Made by a program: the position numbers and the translations under genes. From positions 1-34,873 of the IMG/VR virus record IMGVR_UViG_3300031774_004146: DNA of 34,873 nucleotides; one strand, given 5' to 3'. Shown here piece after piece: positions 1-6,006 of this stretch (its first letter is position 1; the number at the start of each line of letters is the position of its first letter). The notes beneath the pieces are model-generated. The model was not told the DNA's origin. It saw only the letters and a program-made list of their open reading frames with translations, and did not search any database. This stretch comes from a virus.

Positions 1-237
1 CCAATTGGAACAATAAGGTCTGATACGAATTCTCAAAACGAAGAGGAGCTTTCCTGGAACATATCCCCAGATCATAGGGGTAAAGGACTAGGAGGATTAA
101 TGTTGTCTTTATTTTTCAAGAATACCCACGGCAAATTTGTGGCTAAAATAAAAAAAGAAAACATCGCCTCTATAAAAATTGCAGAAAGTAATGGTTTCGC
201 ATATAGCTCTCCAGGGGTGTATATAAAAACATTATGA
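1..237 (+). CDS. GNAT-family N-acetyltransferase, C-terminal part (5' truncated by window edge)
   Basis: The reading frame is open from base 1 and ends in TGA at 235-237, giving 78 residues. It contains the GNAT acetyl-CoA pyrophosphate loop as RGKGLGG after a beta-strand reading ELSWNISPDH, then the usual second half, KKENIASIKIAESNGF, where GNAT proteins read N-x-x-S/A-x-K-h-x-x-x-x-G-F. These proteins move acetyl from acetyl-CoA to an amine. The ATGA overlap with the next gene and the CMP-sugar cytidylyltransferase downstream suggest it acetylates an amino sugar on the way to a nonulosonic acid (a PseH-like role). That substrate is inferred only. The N-terminus is outside the window. Confidence 0.8.
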   Translation, partial: PIGTIRSDTNSQNEEELSWNISPDHRGKGLGGLMLSLFFKNTHGKFVAKIKKENIASIKIAESNGFAYSSPGVYIKTL

Positions 238-419
238 CAGATTCAGAAATTATTGATGAAATACAAAAAGTTCGCACCAAGAATAATAAAAACTGGATGG
301 ACATCTTAAGGATTGCATTCAAGTATGCCCCAGAAGAGGCTCGTTCAATATTATCGGAAATCAACAAAAGTGACGGCAAGATTAGTGGACTATTAGATCA
401 GTTATCTAAAAACGGATGA
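234..419 (+). CDS. Small conserved-looking protein (61 aa) between acetyltransferase and cytidylyltransferase
   Basis: The ATG at 234 overlaps the stop of the acetyltransferase as ATGA, so translation is probably coupled. The product is a small, soluble, charged and apparently helical protein with a WMDILRIAFKYAPEEAR core and a SEINKSDGKIS segment. There is no membrane segment, signal peptide or metal-binding cysteine. From memory, proteins of this size and pattern occur beside sialic or legionaminic acid genes in marine bacteria, which fits its position, but I cannot name a function. An antisense frame covering part of this region is a shadow: it crosses the end of the acetyltransferase gene. 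Confidence 0.7.
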   Translation: MTDSEIIDEIQKVRTKNNKNWMDILRIAFKYAPEEARSILSEINKSDGKISGLLDQLSKNG

Positions 420-457
420 TTTAATACATAAGCATTTTTAGTTTAGTAGCCTAGTAT

Positions 458-2089
458 ATGAAAAACATAGAAGATGTATGTTTTATTGTTCAAGCTAGAT
501 TAAACTCAGAGCGTGTCCCTAGGAAAATGTTAAAAAGTTTTGCTAATTCTACGTTACTAGATATATGTTTATCTAAACTATCAAAGTCGTCAGTTATACC
601 AAAAGATAATATCTTTTTATCTTGTTATGAGCCCGAGATAAAGGCATGCGGAATACGGCATGGAATTAATATTTTCCCTAGATCCAAACAGTCGGCTAAT
701 GAAGAAACTAAAATGGGGGTAATTTATGAATGGCATAACAAATTAAACATAATCTTTAAAAAGGACTATAAATATGCAGTGTTAATTAGTGCATGCAATC
801 CACTATTATCCATATCTACTATAGATAATTTTGTGAAAGATTTTTTGCTGTCCAACAGAAAAGGGGCTTTTGGTGTATTTTTAAATAGAAACTATTTTTG
901 GAGCAAAAGTGGAAAACCGATTACTAACTGGAAAAAACTACCCATTATGAATACAAAGATAGTTGACCCAGTTTATGAAGCTGCACACTGTTTATATGCC
1001 ACACCTATTGGGATTATAAAAGACGGCTTCTTTATGGATGATAAAAGTCCGGCCGACCCTCATTTATTTTGCATGGAAGAGCTGGAATCTTTTGATATTG
1101 ATTACCCCTGGCAGTTTGATGTAGCGGAAATTCTTTACGAAAAATTTAAAAAAAATACTCTTAAACCTTCTAATGTTTCGATCCCAAAACCTTTAAATCC
1201 AAAATGCTACAGCAACCCCATACCTAAACCAAAACCCACATCAGAGCCTAAAGGGGAACCTGCACTAGAACCTAAACAAGAGCCCCATATCCGACCAAAG
1301 CCAAAACCCAAGGCAAGCCTAAAGATAAAAAAAATCCCAAATACAAAAATTCTATTACTAGGTCCAGTCCTTGATAAACAGATAAGTAAAAAATTTCTAG
1401 AAAGAAAACGTAAAGAAGGTTTTGCTATTTTATCCTTCTCCTCGTCTTCTTTGGTATTCTTATATGACATAGGATTTTGTCCTGATTTTCATACATTTAT
1501 TGACCCACAATCCTACTGTCATGTAATTGAACAAACCGGCTCAGAATTTTTAAGAAAAATTATATTTATAGGTCAAGATTTCATGACATATGAATCTGTT
1601 CTTAAAACTAATTCAACCTTATTCGATAAAGAGGGTGCGGGCATATCAAACTTTCTTTCTAATTCGCATTACCTTAATATTTATAAAAAAAATCCACCTA
1701 TTAAAACCTATAAACAATGCTTTGCTTTTAATCCGTTCTTAATAGATATTTTAACCGAAACTGATTTTACAGATATTAACTTCCAATCAAATTTATATAG
1801 GTTACTTAATGGTAGATTCGAGATAGAGAAATTCTCATACTACCTCTTGCCTTTGATTTTGTTTTGGTTTAATAACTTATCTCGCCTAGACATCATAGGT
1901 TTTGGTCATTTTGATAAAGACAGGTACTTTGGTGGAAACAGAAGATCTTATGATGCATACCAAAATGCATACGAACCAGTAGTTCAATTTTACAGTAGAA
2001 TTAAGTTTAATAAAAAAATAACAATATCAATTGATAAATCTAGTTTGCTTTATAGCTTAGCAAAACTAATAAACAATTCAAAAATTTAA
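458..2089 (+). CDS. Fusion: CMP-sugar (acylneuraminate-type) cytidylyltransferase + Pro/Lys linker + DUF115/Maf-like domain
   Basis: Residues 1 to about 235 look like an SpsF/NeuA-type cytidylyltransferase: the nucleotide-binding start is IVQARLNSERVPRKML (residues 10-25) and the domain ends with the DIDYPWQFDVAE pattern (about 213-224) typical of the family. Residues about 242-286 are a low-complexity Pro/Lys/Glu linker. Residues about 295-543 open with KILLLGP and then LYDIGFCPDFHTFIDP, resembling the DUF115/Maf proteins that transfer pseudaminic or legionaminic acid to flagellin. If both calls hold, one chain would activate a nonulosonic acid with CTP and transfer it. The N-terminal call is firm, the C-terminal one tentative. 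There is no signal peptide. A 38-base gap separates it from the previous gene, and there is no clear Shine-Dalgarno sequence. Confidence 0.7.
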   Translation: MKNIEDVCFIVQARLNSERVPRKMLKSFANSTLLDICLSKLSKSSVIPKDNIFLSCYEPEIKACGIRHGINIFPRSKQSANEETKMGVIYEWHNKLNIIFKKDYKYAVLISACNPLLSISTIDNFVKDFLLSNRKGAFGVFLNRNYFWSKSGKPITNWKKLPIMNTKIVDPVYEAAHCLYATPIGIIKDGFFMDDKSPADPHLFCMEELESFDIDYPWQFDVAEILYEKFKKNTLKPSNVSIPKPLNPKCYSNPIPKPKPTSEPKGEPALEPKQEPHIRPKPKPKASLKIKKIPNTKILLLGPVLDKQISKKFLERKRKEGFAILSFSSSSLVFLYDIGFCPDFHTFIDPQSYCHVIEQTGSEFLRKIIFIGQDFMTYESVLKTNSTLFDKEGAGISNFLSNSHYLNIYKKNPPIKTYKQCFAFNPFLIDILTETDFTDINFQSNLYRLLNGRFEIEKFSYYLLPLILFWFNNLSRLDIIGFGHFDKDRYFGGNRRSYDAYQNAYEPVVQFYSRIKFNKKITISIDKSSLLYSLAKLINNSKI

Positions 2090-2108
2090 ACTTTTTAATC
2101 TTTATTAA

Positions 2109-2136
2109 TTGAAGTATTTTATGTAAAACTTATAAT
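2109..2136 (+). promoter_or_regulatory. Sigma70-type promoter for the nucleotide-sugar genes
   Basis: TTGAAG at 2109-2114 and a perfect TATAAT at 2131-2136 are separated by 16 bases. Transcription would begin near 2143, leaving a leader of about a dozen bases before the ATG at 2156. The 66-base gap between the fusion gene and gmd holds no other evident signal. Confidence 0.55.
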
Positions 2137-2155
2137 CTCTTGTGTATTGATTATT

Positions 2156-3193
2156 ATGGATATAAAAAAAGTTATTGTAACAGGAATTACAGGCCAAGAC
2201 GGAAGTCATATGGTTGACTATTTATTAAAAAACACGGATGTAAAAGTTTACGGAACCATACGTCGTCTTAGTGTTAAAAACCACGAAAATATCCTTCACC
2301 TAAAAGAGTCTGATAGGTTTAAAATTATTAACCTGGACTTAAACGATGCCCATAGTATTAGAGATGTGGTTATTGATATACAGCCTGATTATTTTATAAA
2401 TTTTGCCGCACAATCTTTTGTCGCGGGTAGCTGGGACTTCCCAATCCAAACATGGGACACCGACTCAAACTCTGTACTTCATATACTAGAATCAATTCGT
2501 AGGTTTACTCCTCATTGCAGGTTTTATAATGCCGGTTCTTCAGAAGAGTTTGGGGATGTAATTAAAAATCCACAAAATGAAGAACACCCACTTCGCCCTC
2601 AATCCCCTTATGGCGCTGCAAAATGTGCAGCAAGACACCTAGTAAGAGTTTATCGAGAATCATACGATCTTTATGCCGTTCAGGGTTGGTTATTTAACCA
2701 CGAGGGCACACGTCGTGGGCTTGATTTTGTGACCAGAAAAATCAGTCATGGAATAGCTAGCATAAAAAAAGCACTAGAGCATGGCTCAGAAATACCTATC
2801 CTGGAGCTCGGCAACCTTGATGCTCAAAGAGACTGGAGTGATGCGGAAGACTTCATGCCTGGTGTTTGGTTAATGCTTAACCAGGCCACTCCTAAAAACT
2901 ATGTACTTGGTAGTGGAGAAATGCATACTGTTAGAGAATTTCTAAATGAAAGTTTAAAGTGTGCTGGAATTAAATACAAGTCCTCAGGATCAGAAGATAC
3001 CGAGCAGTACCACACCTTAGACGGGGAGCTTATTTTTCAAATTAGTTCTAAATTTTATCGACCTGCAGAAGTTCATGAGCTTTGCGGGGATTGCAGTTTG
3101 GCTGAAAAAGAAATCGGCTGGTCACGTAAGACTGATTTTTATGGTCTTGTTAAAAAAATGTACGAAAACGATTACGCTATTTTATCTCGGTGA
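2156..3193 (+). CDS. gmd: GDP-mannose 4,6-dehydratase
   Basis: Converts GDP-D-mannose to GDP-4-keto-6-deoxy-D-mannose, the first step of GDP-L-fucose synthesis, in the cytoplasm. It is an extended short-chain dehydrogenase: the NADP-binding loop reads TGITGQDGSH near the start, the active site carries SSEEFGD and the YGAAK catalytic Tyr/Lys pair. Family-specific blocks are NHEGTRRGLDFVTRKI and LGNLDAQRDWSDAEDF. Length (345 residues) is normal. I prefer the ATG at 2156 over a TTG at 2147, because the ATG leaves the standard short N-terminus before the Rossmann fold. It overlaps the next gene, fucose synthase, by four bases (GTGA), so the two steps are co-expressed. Confidence 0.95.
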   Translation: MDIKKVIVTGITGQDGSHMVDYLLKNTDVKVYGTIRRLSVKNHENILHLKESDRFKIINLDLNDAHSIRDVVIDIQPDYFINFAAQSFVAGSWDFPIQTWDTDSNSVLHILESIRRFTPHCRFYNAGSSEEFGDVIKNPQNEEHPLRPQSPYGAAKCAARHLVRVYRESYDLYAVQGWLFNHEGTRRGLDFVTRKISHGIASIKKALEHGSEIPILELGNLDAQRDWSDAEDFMPGVWLMLNQATPKNYVLGSGEMHTVREFLNESLKCAGIKYKSSGSEDTEQYHTLDGELIFQISSKFYRPAEVHELCGDCSLAEKEIGWSRKTDFYGLVKKMYENDYAILSR

Positions 3194-4134
3194 AAAGCTC
3201 AAAGATCTTCGTTGCCGGTCATCGAGGTATGGTCGGATCCTCGGTTGTAAGTAAATTACAATCTCATGGCTACCATAACATTGTCACCAAAACAAGGAAT
3301 CAGGTAGATTTATCACATCAAGAAAGTGTGAACAGTCTATTTTCTCAGGAAAGATTTGATTATGTTATTTTATGTGCAGCAAAGGTTGGTGGTATTTTAG
3401 CTAATGACACATATAGGGCCGATTTTATATATGACAATATACAGATATCCTCTAACATTATAAAGGCTAGCCATTCTAGTGGCGTCCAAAAACTAATCAA
3501 CCTAGGGTCTTCTTGTATATACCCGAAGTATGCGGATATACCAATCAAGGAAGAGTACCTGCTTACCGGTGTCCTCGAGAATACTAACGAGCCATACGCA
3601 ATCGCAAAGATAGCGGCTCTTAAAATGTGTGAAGCTTTTTACCAACAATACGGATCTAATTTTTATTCATTAATGCCTTGTAACCTATATGGCCCTGGAG
3701 ATAATTTCGACCTCCAAACATCTCATGTCTTGCCTGCTTTTATTAATAAAGTAAATGCAGCGAAACTATCTAATTCTAATTATGTTGAGGTTTGGGGTAG
3801 TGGCAATCCTTTAAGAGAATTTTTGTATGTTGACGATTTGGCTGATGCAATCGTTTTTTGCTTAGAGAGCATTAATGCTAAATCCATATATTCTTCCGGC
3901 ATATCTCACTTAAACTGTGGATCTGAAGACGAGGTATCCATTAGAGATCTACTTGAGAATATAAAGCAAATCATCGGGTACGAAGGTGAGGTAACATTTG
4001 ACCCATCCAAGCCTGACGGTACATTCAGGAAAAAGATGGATAATTCAAGAATCAAAAACCTAGGGTACTCACAAAAACATACATTAAAAGAAGGCCTTAA
4101 AAAAACTTACAAATGGTATAAAAAAAATGTGTAA
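3190..4134 (+). CDS. fcl: GDP-L-fucose synthase (epimerase/reductase)
   Basis: Takes the Gmd product to GDP-L-fucose by 3,5-epimerisation and NADPH-dependent reduction. Family signatures are all present: the nucleotide-binding AGHRGMVGSS at the N-terminus, CAAKVGGILAN, the catalytic Ser region SSCIYPK, the YAIAK Tyr/Lys pair, NLYGPGDNFD and HVLPAF. Length is 314 residues, as usual. Translation starts at GTG 3190, overlapping the gmd stop. GDP-fucose made here is the expected donor for the NodZ-like protein at 17336 and perhaps the GT11-like protein at 32787. Confidence 0.95.
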   Translation: MKSSKIFVAGHRGMVGSSVVSKLQSHGYHNIVTKTRNQVDLSHQESVNSLFSQERFDYVILCAAKVGGILANDTYRADFIYDNIQISSNIIKASHSSGVQKLINLGSSCIYPKYADIPIKEEYLLTGVLENTNEPYAIAKIAALKMCEAFYQQYGSNFYSLMPCNLYGPGDNFDLQTSHVLPAFINKVNAAKLSNSNYVEVWGSGNPLREFLYVDDLADAIVFCLESINAKSIYSSGISHLNCGSEDEVSIRDLLENIKQIIGYEGEVTFDPSKPDGTFRKKMDNSRIKNLGYSQKHTLKEGLKKTYKWYKKNV

Positions 4135-4143
4135 TAATAAATT

Positions 4144-5055
4144 ATGTTTAAGAAAAAATGTTTAGTTACTGGAGGGGCTGGGTTTATTGGCAGTCACCTT
4201 GTTGAAATATTAATTAATGCTGGTCACGATGTAGTAGTTGTTGACGATGAGTCTTCTACTGCGAATTCACAGTTTAATTGGAGAGATGATACCGAAAACC
4301 ATAAAGTTGATATTTGTGACTTCGAAAAATTAGAACCTTTATTTAAAGGTGTGGATTTAGTATTTCATTTAGCCGCAAGGTCTCGTATTCAAATTTGTGT
4401 ACAAGATCCATCTGATGCCGTTAAAAATAACTCCCTTGGAACCGTAAATGTGTTACAGGCAGCTAGACTAAACAAATGCAAGAGGGTTATGTTTGCTGGT
4501 ACTTCTTCGTGTTATGGCTTAGTAAACCCTATTCCATTAAAAGAAGATATGCCCAATGATTGCTTAAATCCTTATTCGGTTAGTAAAGCTAACTGCGAAG
4601 AATTATGCAAGATGTATACCAAGCTTTTTGGAGTAGAAACTGTTTTATTTCGCTTTTTTAATGTTTATGGTGAGCGTCAACCATTGGCTGGAGATTATGC
4701 TCCAGTCGTTGGTTTATTCTTCAGGCAAAAAGAATCCGGAAAACCAATGACAGTTGTTGGTGATGGCCTACAAACAAGAGACTATACATATGTTAAGGAT
4801 ATTGCGCAGGCTATGTACTTAGCTGGAGAATCAGAAAACAAAGAAATTATCGGGGAAATGTTTAATCTCGGTACTGGCACAAATCATTCAGTTCTTGATA
4901 TTGTTAAACTTGTTGATGGAGATCATGTTCATATCGATTCCAGGCCTGGAGAATCTCGTGAGACATTGGCTGATAACAATAAGGCTAAAAATATGCTCAA
5001 CTGGATCCCTGTTCAAAAATTTGAAGACTGGATAGAGGACAATAAGCCACAATGA
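4144..5055 (+). CDS. NAD-dependent UDP-sugar 4-epimerase (GalE/WbpP-like)
   Basis: An extended short-chain dehydrogenase of 303 residues. The N-terminal NAD loop is TGGAGFIGSHL, followed by the HLAA strand, the catalytic Ser region GTSSCYG, the YSVSK Tyr/Lys pair and the FFNVYGERQ sugar-binding block. The family interconverts the C4 hydroxyl of UDP-glucose/galactose, UDP-GlcNAc/GalNAc, or their uronic acids; the sequence does not settle which. It sits nine bases after fcl and overlaps the UDP-glucose dehydrogenase by four bases (ATGA). It could therefore provide UDP-galactose for the mutase at 19131, or act on UDP-glucuronate made next door. Confidence 0.85.
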   Translation: MFKKKCLVTGGAGFIGSHLVEILINAGHDVVVVDDESSTANSQFNWRDDTENHKVDICDFEKLEPLFKGVDLVFHLAARSRIQICVQDPSDAVKNNSLGTVNVLQAARLNKCKRVMFAGTSSCYGLVNPIPLKEDMPNDCLNPYSVSKANCEELCKMYTKLFGVETVLFRFFNVYGERQPLAGDYAPVVGLFFRQKESGKPMTVVGDGLQTRDYTYVKDIAQAMYLAGESENKEIIGEMFNLGTGTNHSVLDIVKLVDGDHVHIDSRPGESRETLADNNKAKNMLNWIPVQKFEDWIEDNKPQ

Positions 5056-5882
5056 AAATAGGGGTTATTGGAAATGGCTTTGTTGGCTCGGCTATAGCTA
5101 ATGGATTTAATGCTGGTGATGTAAAGGTTTTTGACAAAAACCCAAGCGTCTCCCAAAACACATTAGAAGAGACCCTATATCAAGATTTCGTTTTCATTAG
5201 TGTCCCAACTCCCATGAGAGATGCAATGGGCGCTGACTGCAATTTATCTATTATCGAATCGTGCTTTGACGAGATTGAGTCCATTGGCTCGAAAGCTATC
5301 TTTATTATTAAATCAACAGTGCCAATTGGGACTACTAAATCTCTTCAATCAAAGCATCCCAGCTTAAATATAGTTCATTCCCCTGAATTCCTAACCGCTA
5401 AATTTGCTAAAGAAGACTTCTTAAATGCGGATCGACATATTGTTGGTTATACAAAAAAGAAGAGTGTTGGCAATAAAGTTATTCAATTATTCAATAAAGC
5501 TTTTCCTAATATTCAGACAGTTCTAATGAAAAGTGACGAATCTGAGTCTGTAAAGTATATAGCTAATTGCTTTTTTGCTACAAAAGTTAGTTTCTTTAAC
5601 GAAATTCACATTTTGATTGATAAACTCGGGCTAGACTGGCACTCGATAATTAATGGAGTTATGAGTGATAAAAGAATAGGGCAATCTCATTTTCAAGTTC
5701 CTGGCCATGATGGAGATAAAGGATTCGGAGGGACATGCTTCCCTAAAGATCTTAACGCATTAATTAAAACATTTGAAAAAAATGGTTTAGACCCCAAGCT
5801 TTTAAAATCCGCATGGGATGTTAACCTTAATGTCAGGAGCGATCTAGACTGGTCTAGGTCCGAATCTGCCGTTAAAGAGTAA
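5052..5882 (+). CDS. UDP-glucose 6-dehydrogenase-like protein lacking the C-terminal UDP-binding domain
   Basis: The family oxidises UDP-glucose to UDP-glucuronate with two NAD+. The Rossmann start is VIGNGFVGSA, the catalytic-site Glu block is SPEFL (110-114), the dimer helix reads KYIANCFFATKVSFFNEI, and the nucleophilic cysteine is C229 in GFGGTCFPKD. At 276 residues it stops about 45 residues after that cysteine. Bacterial Ugd proteins run to about 390-440 residues, so the C-terminal domain that completes the UDP-sugar site is missing. The stop is followed by non-coding leader, not a second open domain, so this is a short form and not a visible frameshift. Activity on free UDP-glucose is therefore uncertain. 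Confidence 0.85.
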   Translation: MKIGVIGNGFVGSAIANGFNAGDVKVFDKNPSVSQNTLEETLYQDFVFISVPTPMRDAMGADCNLSIIESCFDEIESIGSKAIFIIKSTVPIGTTKSLQSKHPSLNIVHSPEFLTAKFAKEDFLNADRHIVGYTKKKSVGNKVIQLFNKAFPNIQTVLMKSDESESVKYIANCFFATKVSFFNEIHILIDKLGLDWHSIINGVMSDKRIGQSHFQVPGHDGDKGFGGTCFPKDLNALIKTFEKNGLDPKLLKSAWDVNLNVRSDLDWSRSESAVKE

Positions 5883-5910
5883 ATTGTTAATAACTTAGCA
5901 AGTTTTTTGC

Positions 5911-5939
5911 TTGCCATACGCGGTATTTTATTGTAAAAT
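5911..5939 (+). promoter_or_regulatory. Sigma70-type promoter for nrdA
   Basis: TTGCCA at 5911-5916 and TAAAAT at 5934-5939 are separated by exactly 17 bases. Transcription would begin near 5946, giving a leader of about 60 bases to the nrdA ATG at 6007. The -10 element lies inside the inverted repeat at 5929-5951, so a protein bound to that repeat would block this promoter. Confidence 0.5.
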
Positions 5940-5951
5940 GCTTTTACAATA
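5929..5951. promoter_or_regulatory. Perfect 10-bp inverted repeat over the nrdA promoter (operator candidate)
   Basis: TATTGTAAAA and its exact reverse complement TTTTACAATA flank the three bases TGC. The repeat covers the predicted -10 element and the likely transcription start. That position is typical of a repressor operator. As RNA it could also form a hairpin near the 5' end of the message. No regulator gene is visible in the window. Confidence 0.5.
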
Positions 5952-5968
5952 TCAATATTGTTGATATT
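5948..5968. promoter_or_regulatory. Second inverted repeat in the nrdA leader
   Basis: AATATCAA (5948-5955) pairs exactly with TTGATATT (5961-5968) across a five-base loop. It shares bases 5948-5951 with the preceding inverted repeat, so the two stems could not form at the same time in one RNA. It lies in the transcribed leader predicted from the upstream promoter. Confidence 0.4.
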
Positions 5969-5975
5969 TCATTAT

Positions 5976-5993
5976 ATACAATTACAATTGTGT
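5976..5993. promoter_or_regulatory. Third inverted repeat in the nrdA leader
   Basis: ACAATT (5978-5983) pairs with AATTGT (5986-5991) across two bases, with weaker pairing one to two bases outward. It ends 13 bases before the nrdA start codon. It reuses the ACAAT/ATTGT half-site found in the first repeat, which could mean a second binding site for the same protein. Confidence 0.35.
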
Positions 5994-6006
5994 AAACAAC
6001 TACCTC

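Noticed and set aside
1207-1470. Antisense open frame opposite the Pro-Lys linker of the cytidylyltransferase fusion
   Set aside because: It exists because Pro/Lys-rich coding leaves the opposite strand free of stops and rich in Gly/Leu. It has no motif and lies inside a well-supported gene.
5898-5914. GCAAG...CTTGC short inverted repeat after the dehydrogenase, considered as a terminator
   Set aside because: Only five base pairs, and the T-run is in the loop, not after the stem.
5976-5993. NrdR box in the nrdA leader
   Set aside because: The repeat is the right size, but several core positions differ from the consensus as I remember it.
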